Shown: in pieces, positions 35,646 through 44,182 of the stretch | Layout of the letters: every line of letters begins with the position of its first letter | How positions within the stretch are numbered: the first letter of the stretch is position 1 | NCBI RefSeq assembly: GCF_001458255.1 | Contig: NZ_CYSB01000026.1 | Span: forward strand, 179,370-243,369 | Origin: Thalassovita autumnalis | Lineage (GTDB): Bacteria; Pseudomonadota; Alphaproteobacteria; Rhodobacterales; Rhodobacteraceae | Direction: 5' to 3' | Length of the DNA stretch: 64,000 bases | Notes under the pieces: model-generated | Databases searched by the model: none | The model's input: only the letters and a program-made list of their open reading frames with translations | What the model was told of the DNA's origin: nothing | Translations under genes and position numbers: made by a program

Positions 35646-37031
35646 TTAGCCGGTCACCTTTTTCAGGTGGTAGGATTTGGGACGGGTCAGGTTGTGGTAG
35701 CCGATAACCGACAGGCCACCACCGCGACCGGTGTCTTTGCAGCCGGTCCAGCACAGGCCCGGATCCAGATAATCGGCGCGATTCATGAACACGGTGCCGG
35801 TTTCGATCTGATCGCCGATGGCCTGCGCGCGTTCAACGTCTTGGGTCCACAGCGAGGCGGTGAGGCCAAAGTCGCTGTCGTTCATCAGCGCGATGGCTTC
35901 AGCGTCGTCTTTCACCTTCATGATGCCAACAACAGGACCGAAGCTTTCGTCGCGCATCACCCGCATGTCGTGGGTCACATCCACAAGGATCTGCGGTGCC
36001 AGATAGGCGCCGCCATCTTCGGGGAACAGCGCCGGATCGATCAGCGGCTTAGCGCCTGCTTCAACGGCCTCGGCGATCTGGGCGCGGACCTCATCGGCGA
36101 AACGCACATTGGCCATCGGGCCGATGGTGGTCTCTTCCTCCAGCGGGTTGCCCAGCTTGTAGCCCTCAACGATTTTCACTGCCTTGGCGACGAAATCGTC
36201 AAACAGGCTCTCAACCACATAGATCCGTTCGATCCCGCAGCAGCACTGGCCCGAGTTGAACATCGCGCCATCAATCAGCGTATCAACCGCCGCATCCAGA
36301 TCGGCGTCTTCCATGACATAGCCCGGATCCTTGCCGCCCAGTTCCAGACCCACACCGGTGAAGGTGCCAGCTGCGGCGCGCTCAATCGCACGACCACCGC
36401 CAACAGAACCGGTGAAGTTCACAAAGCCAAAGCTTTTGGCGGCGATCAGCTCGGACGTGGTGTCATGGCTGAGGAACACGTTCTGGAACACATCTTCCGG
36501 CACGCCCGCTTCGGTGAAGGCCGCGACCATGCGCTCACCCACCAGCAGGGTTTGCGTTGCGTGTTTCAGTACCACCGTGTTGCCCGCGATCAGTGCCGGG
36601 GCAACGGTGTTGATGGCGGTCATATAGGGGTAGTTCCACGGCGCCACGACCAGCACCACACCATGCGGCACGCGTTTGATGTAGCGCTTGAAAGTGGCGT
36701 CTTCGCCGACTTCGATATCGGCCAGACTGTCGGCCGCGATCTGGCCCATGTAGCTGGCGCGCTCATTAAAGCCGCCGAACTCACCGCCATAACGGACCGG
36801 ACGACCCATCTGTTTGGCGATCTCGGGCACGATCTCATCGTTCATCTCGCCCACTTTGGCGACACCAGCCATGACCAGATCGATCCGCTCTTGCAGCGGA
36901 CGGGCCGCCCAGGCGGCCTGCGCGGCCTTGGCGCGGGCAACCACCTCTTTGGCGGCCTCCGTGCTCAGCACTTCACGTTCCGCCAGCACCGATCCGTCGA
37001 TCGGCGAAATGCATGTCAGTTTCTGTCCCAT
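35646..37031 (-). CDS. NAD(P)-dependent aldehyde dehydrogenase
   Basis: About 461 residues from the ATG at 37031 (TGGAG upstream), which fits the family better than the in-frame ATG at 37076. VVAPWNYPYMTAINTVAPALIAGNTVVLKHA and FTGSVGGGRAIE form the cofactor site; GLELGGKDPGYV carries the general-base Glu; FNSGQCCCGIERIYV holds the catalytic Cys (within a run of three Cys). It oxidises an aldehyde to an acid, and presumably takes the product of the alcohol dehydrogenase downstream. Together with the glutamine-synthetase-like gene this resembles the glutamylated polyamine/amino-alcohol pathways. Confidence 0.92.
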   Translation of the reverse strand: MGQKLTCISPIDGSVLAEREVLSTEAAKEVVARAKAAQAAWAARPLQERIDLVMAGVAKVGEMNDEIVPEIAKQMGRPVRYGGEFGGFNERASYMGQIAADSLADIEVGEDATFKRYIKRVPHGVVLVVAPWNYPYMTAINTVAPALIAGNTVVLKHATQTLLVGERMVAAFTEAGVPEDVFQNVFLSHDTTSELIAAKSFGFVNFTGSVGGGRAIERAAAGTFTGVGLELGGKDPGYVMEDADLDAAVDTLIDGAMFNSGQCCCGIERIYVVESLFDDFVAKAVKIVEGYKLGNPLEEETTIGPMANVRFADEVRAQIAEAVEAGAKPLIDPALFPEDGGAYLAPQILVDVTHDMRVMRDESFGPVVGIMKVKDDAEAIALMNDSDFGLTASLWTQDVERAQAIGDQIETGTVFMNRADYLDPGLCWTGCKDTGRGGGLSVIGYHNLTRPKSYHLKKVTG

Positions 37032-37142
37032 GCCACAGACTCCAGTAAGAGAGGGGCGAAAACCCCTCAGTTTCATCGTTTCAAAAATACTCTCCCGCCG
37101 AAGGCGTCCCGCAGGGGCCTCTGGGCGGTATGGGCGGGGGTG

Positions 37143-38507
37143 TTACGCCCGCTCAAATCCACGCGCCAGTTCCCAGTCGGTGACGGCGTTGTCAAACTCT
37201 TCCTGCTCCACCTCAGCGGCGCGGGTGTAGTGGTTCACCACCCAGTCACCCATCGCAGCACGCAGCATGGTCGAATTGCGCAGGGTTTCGGTCGCCTCAC
37301 GCAGGGTGTGCGGCACATCGGTGACGCCTTCCATCTCATAGACGTCGCCCTGCAGCGGTTCGGCCAGTTCCAGACCTTCCTCAACACCGGCCAGACCGGC
37401 GGCGATCAGCGCGGCCATCGCCAGATAGGGGTTCAGGTCGGAACCACCAATGCGGCATTCGATCCGCACGGCCTTGGTGCCTTCGCCACACAGGCGGAAG
37501 GCGGCGGTGCGGTTGTCGACGGACCAGACGGCTTTGGTCGGGGCAAAGCTGCCTTTTTGGAAGCGTTTGTAGCTGTTCACATAAGGCGCCAGGAAATAGG
37601 TCAGGTCGCTGGCGTATTTGATCTGGCCCGCCACATAGGACCGCATCAGGTCCGACATGCCGTGCGGCTTGTCCGCATCGAAAAAGACGTTCTGCCCGTC
37701 TTTCCACATCGACTGGTGTACATGGCTGGAGGAGCCCACGCGGTCCGGGCGCCATTTCGGGATGAAGCTGGCGGCATGGCCCTGCTGCCAGGCGATTTCC
37801 TTGGTGGCGTGTTTGGCGATCGTGTGGTGATCGGCGGTCAGCATTGCCTCAGCGTATTTGATGTTCAGCTCTTCCTGACCAGCCTCGGCTTCGCCCTTGG
37901 TGTTTTCCACCGGGATGCCCGCCGCATAGAGGTGATTGCGCAGCGGGCGCATCACATGCTCTTCTTTGGTGGTCTGGAAGATGTGGTAATCTTCGTTATA
38001 GCCCGAGATCGGGGCCATATCGCGGTAGCCCGAGGCGGCGATTTCTTTCAGCGACTTTTCAAACAGGAAGAACTCCAGCTCGGTCGCGGTGACCGGACTC
38101 AGGCCCATCGCCTCGGCGCGGGCCACCTGTTTTTTCAGGATGGCGCGGGGCGAATGTTCGACGTCTTTGTGATGGTGGTGATCCAGCACATCACAGAGCA
38201 CCAGCGCAGTGCCTTCCAGCCAGGGCACCGGACGGATGGTGCCAAGGTCGGGCTTCATGATGTAATCGCCATAGCCTTCCTGCCACGAGGTCGAGGCATA
38301 GCCATCCGGCGTGCCCATTTCCAGATCGGTGGCCAGCAGGTAGTTACAGCAATGGGTTTCCTCATAGGCGCTGTCGACAAAATGGTGGCCGACGAAGCGT
38401 TTGCCCATCAGGCGGCCCTGCATATCGACAATACAGGCCAGTACCGTGTCGATGCTGCCGTCTGCCACGGCTGTTTTCAGCTCTTCAAAAGTCATCATGC
38501 CGGGCAT
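37143..38507 (-). CDS. Glutamine synthetase family protein (gamma-glutamyl-amine ligase-like)
   Basis: A 454-residue enzyme of the GlnA fold, similar in layout to PuuA/GlnT-type ligases that attach glutamate to amines using ATP. TATELEFFLFE gives the first metal Glu pair; GEAEAGQEELNI is the second Glu cluster; SSSHVHQSMWKDGQNVF the ATP/metal His; NSYKRF and NRTAAFRLCGEGTKAVRIECRIGGSDLNPYLAMAA the phosphate-binding Arg set. The adenylylation-type C-terminus of GlnA-I is not evident. It starts the enzyme part of the operon after the TRAP genes. The amine substrate is not determinable. Confidence 0.88.
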   Translation of the reverse strand: MPGMMTFEELKTAVADGSIDTVLACIVDMQGRLMGKRFVGHHFVDSAYEETHCCNYLLATDLEMGTPDGYASTSWQEGYGDYIMKPDLGTIRPVPWLEGTALVLCDVLDHHHHKDVEHSPRAILKKQVARAEAMGLSPVTATELEFFLFEKSLKEIAASGYRDMAPISGYNEDYHIFQTTKEEHVMRPLRNHLYAAGIPVENTKGEAEAGQEELNIKYAEAMLTADHHTIAKHATKEIAWQQGHAASFIPKWRPDRVGSSSHVHQSMWKDGQNVFFDADKPHGMSDLMRSYVAGQIKYASDLTYFLAPYVNSYKRFQKGSFAPTKAVWSVDNRTAAFRLCGEGTKAVRIECRIGGSDLNPYLAMAALIAAGLAGVEEGLELAEPLQGDVYEMEGVTDVPHTLREATETLRNSTMLRAAMGDWVVNHYTRAAEVEQEEFDNAVTDWELARGFERA

Positions 38508-38560
38508 TCCTCATCCCTTGGTCGGTCTTGCGATCTGGTGGTGTGTCTCTTGGGCGATGA

Positions 38561-38622
38561 GCCCCGGCAAACCCCGGGGCCACATCTGATGTCTTGGACA
38601 CGCCCCGATCAGAACCGGGGCG
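38561..38622 (-). other. Two stem-loops between dctP and the glutamine-synthetase-like gene
   Basis: GCCCCGG (38561-38567) pairs with CCGGGGC (38574-38580), and CGCCCCG (38601-38607) with CGGGGCG (38616-38622). Both lie in the 127-base gap after the periplasmic binding protein gene. There is no T-run on the minus strand. Stem-loops at this place often stabilise the binding-protein mRNA so it is made in excess. Confidence 0.55.
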
Positions 38623-38634
38623 CTTTTGGTCAGC

Positions 38635-39663
38635 TTAGCCGTAACGGTAGGGACGGCCAGCTTTCTGCATGTCAGCGTTGTACTTCTTGATGATTTCAAC
38701 AACGCGGGCTTTGGTCGGGCTTTCGGCCGCAACTTCGTCCCAGAATTTGAAGGCCGCTTCTTCGACCTGTGCCCATTCGGCGTCAGGGATCGAGGTGAGC
38801 TCCATTTTCGGGCCGTTGACGCGCAGGTCGGCTTCGCCACCCCAGTACCACCACTGACGATAGTAGTGCGACTGGTCACAGCAAACGCGGAACAGGGTCT
38901 GCAGATCTTCCGGCAGGCCTTCCCAGCTGCCCTGGTTGGCAAAGAACGAACCGGCCCAGGCGCCCGAGATGTTGTTGGTCAGGAAGTAGTTGGTCACATC
39001 GGCCCAGCCAACGGTGTAGTCTTCGGTGATGCCCGACCATGCGATGCCGTCCAGTTCACCGGTCTGAACCGCAACTTCGATGTCTTCCCACGGCAGGGTC
39101 ACAGGAACCACGCCGAACTGGCTCAGGAAGCGGCCAGCGGTCGGGAAGGTGAAGACGCGCTTGCCTTTAAGGTCGGCGAGCGAGCGGATCGGATCTTTGG
39201 TGGCGAAGTGGCAAGGATCCCATGCGCCGGCCGAGATGTGCTTTACGCCAACTTTGGAATATTCTTCGTCCCAGATTTCATTCAGGCCGTATTTGTTGAA
39301 CAGCACCGGCACGTCCAGCGAATAGCGCGAGGCGAAGGGGAAGTAGCCGCCAAATACGGTCACTTCGGTGGGCGACGCCATCGAGTCATCGTCGGACTGA
39401 ACTGCGTCGATGGTGCCGCGCTGCATGGCCTGGAACAGCTCACCGGTGGGGACCAGCTGGTCGGCATAGAACAGTTCGATCTGCATGCGGTCGCCTGCGA
39501 TCTGGTTGAACATGTCGATCGCGGGTTTCACCACGTGCTCGGCCAGGGCCGGGCCGGCATAGGTCTGCATCCGCCATTTGATGGTGCCGGAAGCCAGCGC
39601 CGGGGTGGCCAGCGCCGCCGGGGCCGCTGCGGCACCGGCAAGGAACTTACGTCTGGTAGTCAT
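38635..39663 (-). CDS. dctP: TRAP transporter periplasmic substrate-binding protein
   Basis: A 342-residue DctP-type solute receptor. The N-terminus has a twin-arginine signal (TTRRKFLAGAAAAPAALATPALA). The mature part follows the family: KWRMQTYAGPALAEHVVKPAIDMFNQIAGDRMQIELFYADQLVP, then DLKGKRVFTFPTAGRFLSQFG, where the Arg may contact a carboxylate. It delivers substrate to the DctQM permease encoded upstream. It is third in the operon and followed by two stem-loops. The ligand is unknown; an acidic amide or other carboxylate would suit both the TRAP family and the enzymes of the operon. Confidence 0.92.
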   Translation of the reverse strand: MTTRRKFLAGAAAAPAALATPALASGTIKWRMQTYAGPALAEHVVKPAIDMFNQIAGDRMQIELFYADQLVPTGELFQAMQRGTIDAVQSDDDSMASPTEVTVFGGYFPFASRYSLDVPVLFNKYGLNEIWDEEYSKVGVKHISAGAWDPCHFATKDPIRSLADLKGKRVFTFPTAGRFLSQFGVVPVTLPWEDIEVAVQTGELDGIAWSGITEDYTVGWADVTNYFLTNNISGAWAGSFFANQGSWEGLPEDLQTLFRVCCDQSHYYRQWWYWGGEADLRVNGPKMELTSIPDAEWAQVEEAAFKFWDEVAAESPTKARVVEIIKKYNADMQKAGRPYRYG

Positions 39664-39738
39664 GTCATACTCTCCTAGTGGTTCAGTTTGTTGTGGGTTT
39701 TCCCCAGTTTGTTGAACGCTCCATTAACTGGAGTTCTG

Positions 39739-41061
39739 TCATTTTCCGTAAACGTATTCCGGCAGCCACAATGCGATCTGTGGGAAGGCCATAATCAACG
39801 TAAGTGCGCAGACCATGATCATCACAAATGGCAGGATCGAGCCGTAGATGTCTTTCAGTGAGATTTCCGGCGGCGCCATCGCGCGCATCAGGAACAGGTT
39901 GTAGCCGAAGGGCGGCGTCATATAGGCGATCTGTGTGGTCACTGTGTAGAGGACGCCGTACCAGATCAGATCAAATCCCAGCACCTTGACCAGCGGCACA
40001 TAAAGCGGCGCCACGATCACCAACATCGCCGTGTCATCCAGGAAGGTGCCCATGATGATGAAGCTCAGCTGCATCAGGATCAGGATCACCCATGGGTCCA
40101 GGCCCAACTGCTCGGTGAACAGGTCCTTGATCGCGTTTACCGCGCCCAGGCCATCAAACACCGCGCCAAAGCCAAGGGCGGCCAGAATGATCCACATGAA
40201 CATGCAGGAAATCGCCAGCGTCTGACGCGCCGAGGTTTCAAACACCTCACGGGTCATGCGGCCTTTGACCACCGCCGCCAGGAAGGCGGTCATCGCGCCG
40301 ATTGCCGAACTTTCCACCAGTGAGGTCCAGCCGTTCACAAAGGGCACCATCATCGCGGCAAAAATCACCAAGGGCAGCAGACCTGCGCCCAAGAGGCGGA
40401 TCTTTTCGGCGCGCGGCACGTTACGCTCTTCTTCGCTCAGCGTCGGGCCAAGCGCCGGGTTCAGTTTACAGCGGACGTAGATGTAGATGATGAACATGGT
40501 CGCCATCAGCAGACCCGGCACCACGCCGGCCAACCACAGCTGCCCCACCGGCTGGCGCGCGATCATCGCGTAAAGCACCAGCACAACGGAGGGCGGCACA
40601 AGGATACCAAGGCTGGATCCGGCCTGGATCACCCCGGTGACCATACGTTTGTCATAGCCCCGCCGCAGCAGTTCCGGCAGCGCGATGGTGGCACCAATGG
40701 CCATGCCCGCCACGCTGAGGCCGTTCATCGCCGACACAAGAACCATCAACCCGATGGTGCCAATGGCCAGACCGCCCGAAACCGGACCCATCCAGACGTG
40801 GAACATCTTATAAAGGTCGTCAGCGATTTTGGATTCCGACAGGACGTAGCCCATGAAGATGAACATCGGCAGGGTCAGCAGCGGATACCATTTCATCAGT
40901 TTCATTGCGGCCGAAAACGGGATGGCTGACCCACCATCACCCCACAGCAGCATCGCTGCCAGCGCTGCCACGCCGCCAATCGCGCCAAAGACACGCTGGC
41001 CGGTAAACAGCATCACCATCATGGTGGCGAACATGAAGATTGCGATCATTTCGTAGGACAT
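39739..41061 (-). CDS. dctM: TRAP transporter large permease
   Basis: A 440-residue membrane protein with about 12 helices (e.g. IAIFMFATMMVMLFTGQRVFGAIGGVAALAAMLLW, WYPLLTLPMFIFMGYVLSES). The IQAGSSLGILVPPSVVLVLYAMI and PPFGYNLFLMRAMAPP segments are DctM hallmarks. It carries the substrate path, driven by a sodium or proton gradient. It starts four bases after the small permease gene ends. Confidence 0.93.
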   Translation of the reverse strand: MSYEMIAIFMFATMMVMLFTGQRVFGAIGGVAALAAMLLWGDGGSAIPFSAAMKLMKWYPLLTLPMFIFMGYVLSESKIADDLYKMFHVWMGPVSGGLAIGTIGLMVLVSAMNGLSVAGMAIGATIALPELLRRGYDKRMVTGVIQAGSSLGILVPPSVVLVLYAMIARQPVGQLWLAGVVPGLLMATMFIIYIYVRCKLNPALGPTLSEEERNVPRAEKIRLLGAGLLPLVIFAAMMVPFVNGWTSLVESSAIGAMTAFLAAVVKGRMTREVFETSARQTLAISCMFMWIILAALGFGAVFDGLGAVNAIKDLFTEQLGLDPWVILILMQLSFIIMGTFLDDTAMLVIVAPLYVPLVKVLGFDLIWYGVLYTVTTQIAYMTPPFGYNLFLMRAMAPPEISLKDIYGSILPFVMIMVCALTLIMAFPQIALWLPEYVYGK

Positions 41062-41065
41062 GCGA

Positions 41066-41662
41066 TCAGATCTCCTGTCCGCGAATGCGGGCGATGTCTT
41101 TGAAGAATTCAGATAGGGCCTGCAGCAGCATCAACAGGATGCCCAGCATCATGATGAACTTGATCGGCCAGAGGATCGGGCGCCAGGCTGTGGGGCTGCG
41201 TTCCAGATAGCCCAGAACCTCACTCGCTGCCGTTGGGCCGCCAGTGACGAAGGCCACAACCAATTCCCACATGAAGGCAAAAGGCGTGCCTTTGAAATGG
41301 CCCAGCGAATAGGCGAAAGAATCAACCGCACCGTAGAGCAGAACCCCAAGGTAGAAGGCCAGAACCACCACGGTGATGGCGTCAAACTGGGCTTTCTTGC
41401 GGTCAGACCAGGTGTGATAGAACAGGTCCATCCGCACGTTTGATCCCATCTGGATCGAATAGGGCCCACCAAGGATGTAGTAAGAGACCATGGCAAACTG
41501 CGCCATTTCCAGCGTCCAGAGCGACGGCAGGAAGAAGGTCTTGGAGATTGAGGACCACATCAGGATCCCCACCATGACAAAGATGCCGTACATCACGATC
41601 CGGCCCAGCCGGTAGTTGATGGCATCCACCCAGCGGACGTAGCCGCGAATTAGCCCTGGCAT
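41066..41662 (-). CDS. dctQ: TRAP transporter small permease
   Basis: A 198-residue DctQ-type protein with four predicted membrane helices. IVMYGIFVMVGILMWSSISKTFFLPSLWTLEMAQFAMVSYYILGG is the characteristic N-terminal part. It is somewhat longer than usual because of a loop near residue 130. The start overlaps the end of the amidohydrolase-like gene by 13 bases. Confidence 0.9.
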   Translation of the reverse strand: MPGLIRGYVRWVDAINYRLGRIVMYGIFVMVGILMWSSISKTFFLPSLWTLEMAQFAMVSYYILGGPYSIQMGSNVRMDLFYHTWSDRKKAQFDAITVVVLAFYLGVLLYGAVDSFAYSLGHFKGTPFAFMWELVVAFVTGGPTAASEVLGYLERSPTAWRPILWPIKFIMMLGILLMLLQALSEFFKDIARIRGQEI

Positions 41663-42450
41663 GACGCGCCTCCTTCAGTTGGCAGACCACGACTTTGCAG
41701 ACCGCAGGCCGCGATGGCCTCACTGATCCATGCGGTCATCATCTTGGCCATGGCGGCCTGTTCCTCGGGGGTGCGGATCAGATCATTGCGGATCTCGATC
41801 ATCACGTTTTGCATATCCCGCGTCAGCGCATGTGTTTTCAGCGTATGGGTCACGCCGTTTTCCGGCCCATAGGGATCATTGCGGCGCACCACCATATCGG
41901 TGTGTTTGGCAGCGCAGGCCAGCATCGCATCGGCAAAACGGCTGTCACTGTCATGCAGCACACCGATCTCAACCTCACGCGGCTTGCCGTTATAGGTGGC
42001 GGTGAAACTGTGCATGGTCACCATCAGCTGCGGGTCCTGCTGGTCCAGCAGCACCTCCATCGCGGCGTTGAAGGGATCATGGAACCGGCTGACACGTTCG
42101 GCGCGCTCAGCCTCGGTCAGGTTCTGGTTGCCGGGGATGTCAAACACCTCACTGCGGGCGGGCATGGCATCCGGCGCTTCGGGTGGGCGGTTGCAGTCAA
42201 ACAACAGACGCGAGGCGGCACCGGCGATCAGCGACGCGCCCAGATCTTCGGCCAGCTGTTCCGCGATCGGCAGGGCACCGGGATCCCAGGCGACATGGCT
42301 TTGGCGCACGGCCTCATCCAGGCCTAGCCCGTCAAATTCTGCCGGCATGGCGTTGGAGGCATGTTCACACACAACCAAAATAGCCGCGGCCTCAGCAGGC
42401 AGCGTGACCTTCACGGCCTCATTGTCAAAGATCGGATTGCGATCCGCCAT
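41650..42450 (-). CDS. N-formylglutamate amidohydrolase family protein
   Basis: A 266-residue HutG-type hydrolase. Visible motifs include AAAILVVCEHASNAMPAEFDGLGL (metal His), ASRLLFDCNRPPEAPDA, MVTMHSFTATYNGKPREVEIGVLHD (metal His and substrate Arg) and IEIRNDLIRTPEEQ. The family cleaves an N-acyl bond of glutamate. It is the first gene of the operon and divergent from the MurR/RpiR regulator. Because a gamma-glutamyl ligase and two oxidising enzymes are in the same operon, I infer that it removes the glutamyl group at the end of the pathway; true N-formylglutamate hydrolysis is the alternative. Confidence 0.85.
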   Translation of the reverse strand: MADRNPIFDNEAVKVTLPAEAAAILVVCEHASNAMPAEFDGLGLDEAVRQSHVAWDPGALPIAEQLAEDLGASLIAGAASRLLFDCNRPPEAPDAMPARSEVFDIPGNQNLTEAERAERVSRFHDPFNAAMEVLLDQQDPQLMVTMHSFTATYNGKPREVEIGVLHDSDSRFADAMLACAAKHTDMVVRRNDPYGPENGVTHTLKTHALTRDMQNVMIEIRNDLIRTPEEQAAMAKMMTAWISEAIAACGLQSRGLPTEGGASCQG

Positions 42451-42500
42451 ATCCAGAAGTGTCCCCCACGCGCGACGCCCACGTCATAGCGCGGGCTGTT

Positions 42501-42564
42501 TCTGAAATAAATTCTTCAGATTGAGTTGACCTGTCAATGAAAATTCTGAAAAATTTTCTTCAAA
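42501..42564. promoter_or_regulatory. Two tandem putative operators for the MurR/RpiR regulator
   Basis: TCTGAA-N8-TTCAGA at 42501-42520 is a perfect inverted repeat. A second copy at 42545-42564 (TCTGAA-N8-TTCAAA) matches it in 17 of 20 bases. The copies are exactly 44 bases apart, about four helical turns, so both would face the same side of DNA. They sit between the divergent amidohydrolase and regulator genes, as expected for autoregulated control of both. The protein-site link is inferred. Confidence 0.6.
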
Positions 42565-42621
42565 CGAGTGTCGGTTGTTTATATCGTAATCAAAATTCTG
42601 CGTGATCCAGGAGGGAAACCT

Positions 42622-43494
42622 GTGACTGATCAACCCGAAACCATTGCCGAGCGTCTGCAAAACGCCTTTGACAGCCTGACCCGGGCGGAACGTCAATTGG
42701 CGGATTCGCTGTTGCAGAACTACCCGGTCTCGGGGCTTGCTTCGATCACGCAGGTGGCCAAAGCGGCAGAGGTTTCCACGCCAACCGTGGTCAGAATGGT
42801 GCAAAAACTGGGGTTTTCGGGCTTTCCCGACTTCCAGAACGCCCTGCGGCGCGAATTGGAAGCGCAAATCTCGGACCCGATCACCAAACATGACACTTGG
42901 GTCGAAAGCGCCCCGGACGCCCATATCCTGAACCGCTTCACCGATGCGGTGATGGGCAACATCCGGCAGACGCTGACACAGATCGATCCCGAACAGTTTG
43001 ACCGCGCCTGCGCAATGCTGGCTGAAACAAATCATTCAGTTCTGGTGGTTGGCGGCCGGATCACCCGCGCGCTGGCCGACTATTTCTTCATGCACATGCA
43101 GGTGGCGCGCCCCGGGGTGACCCATATTCAATCGATGTCAAACGCCTGGGTGCATTACCTGTTGGACATCAAACCGGGTGATGTCGTGGTGATCTTTGAC
43201 GTGCGCCGCTATGAGAACTCGACGCTGCGACTGGCAAAAATGGCAAAGGAAAAAGGCGCGCGAATCGTTTTGTTCACCGACCAGTGGCGCAGCCCGGTGC
43301 ATGAGTTTGCCGATTGCACCTTCTGTGGCCGCATCGCCGTGCCTTCGGCCTGGGACAGTAACACCGCGCTAATGCTGATCCTGGAAGCGATGATTGCCGA
43401 GGTGCAGGAACACACCTGGGATCTGACCCGCCAGCGCATGGAAGAGCTGGAAGGTATGTTTGATCGCACCCGGTTTTTCCGCAAGTTCACCTAG
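42622..43494 (+). CDS. MurR/RpiR-family transcriptional regulator
   Basis: A 290-residue regulator from the GTG at 42622, which has a perfect AGGAGG seven bases upstream; the open frame extends 18 codons further, without a ribosome site. The N-terminal HTH_6 domain includes LADSLLQNYPVSGLASITQVAKAAEVSTPTVVRMVQKLGFSGFPDFQNALRREL. The C-terminal SIS domain (about 120-250) has VLVVGGRITRALADYFFMHMQ and GDVVVIFDVRRYENSTLRLAKMAKEKGARIVLFTD and would bind a small ligand. It is divergent from the TRAP/catabolic operon, which it most likely controls. The stop overlaps the stop of the convergent GST gene at CTAG. Confidence 0.9.
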   Translation: MTDQPETIAERLQNAFDSLTRAERQLADSLLQNYPVSGLASITQVAKAAEVSTPTVVRMVQKLGFSGFPDFQNALRRELEAQISDPITKHDTWVESAPDAHILNRFTDAVMGNIRQTLTQIDPEQFDRACAMLAETNHSVLVVGGRITRALADYFFMHMQVARPGVTHIQSMSNAWVHYLLDIKPGDVVVIFDVRRYENSTLRLAKMAKEKGARIVLFTDQWRSPVHEFADCTFCGRIAVPSAWDSNTALMLILEAMIAEVQEHTWDLTRQRMEELEGMFDRTRFFRKFT

Positions 43495-44075
43495 CGCTGC
43501 AGCGCCCGCTGGAAGGCATCGCGGGACCGCATGGTTTTGGCGTAGTCGACCAGCCTTTGATCCGGTGCCGGGAACCGCGCGACATGGGCCCAGTTCAGGC
43601 AGTGGGTTAACACGATGTCAGAAATTGTCATTTTGTCACCCATCACAAACGGCCCTTCCAGCCGGTCGGCCAGCCGCGCCGCGTTGCGCAGGTATTCCTG
43701 TTTTAGGCTGTCCTTGACCGCGGGCACCCGCATCTCCTCGGGCAGGATGAAACTGTGGCGCGCCGCCATCCACAACACCGCATCCAATTCATCTAGGATC
43801 TGGTGCAGCAGGGCATCCTGTTTGGCCCGTTCAATCGTGCCAGCCGGGTAGGTCAGCAAGCCATGTTTGTCCGCCAGAAAGGTCAGGATCGCGCTGGAAT
43901 CGGTCAGGTAGTCCTCCCCCACCTTCAGCGCCGGGATTTTGCCCAGTGGGTTGGCGGTTTTGACCTCAGGGGAATGGGGTTTGGCATCCAGCACCTCAAA
44001 ATCGAGGCCCATTTCCTCCAGCGCCCAAATCACCCGAAACCCACGGCTTTTGACGCCACCGATCACCTGATACAT
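43491..44075 (-). CDS. Glutathione S-transferase family protein
   Basis: About 194 residues from ATG 44075 (GGAGGA upstream). The N-terminal thioredoxin-like domain reads MYQVIGGVKSRGFRVIWALEEMGLDFE...NPLGKIPALKVGEDYLTDSSAILTFLAD, with the cis-Pro (KIPAL) and the DSSAI glutathione-binding motif. The all-helical C-terminal domain has PFVMGDKMTISDIVLTHCLNWA, the N-capping (S/T-x-x-D) motif. Substrate unknown. It converges on the regulator gene with 4 overlapping bases. Confidence 0.88.
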   Translation of the reverse strand: MYQVIGGVKSRGFRVIWALEEMGLDFEVLDAKPHSPEVKTANPLGKIPALKVGEDYLTDSSAILTFLADKHGLLTYPAGTIERAKQDALLHQILDELDAVLWMAARHSFILPEEMRVPAVKDSLKQEYLRNAARLADRLEGPFVMGDKMTISDIVLTHCLNWAHVARFPAPDQRLVDYAKTMRSRDAFQRALQR

Positions 44076-44182
44076 CGCTTGTCCTCCCGAAACTCGCCCG
44101 GAACTTTCCGGTAAATTCTGCGTGGAAAGAGACCGTGATTGCTGCGTCAAAGCCAGCGTGACCCTACGTCGCGTGACTGACC

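Noticed and set aside
34422..38690. A very long plus-strand open frame (over 1,400 codons)
   Set aside because: It runs antisense to the alcohol dehydrogenase, aldehyde dehydrogenase and glutamine-synthetase-like genes, which have clear motifs; its translation is His/Arg-rich and matches no family. It is a codon-bias shadow.
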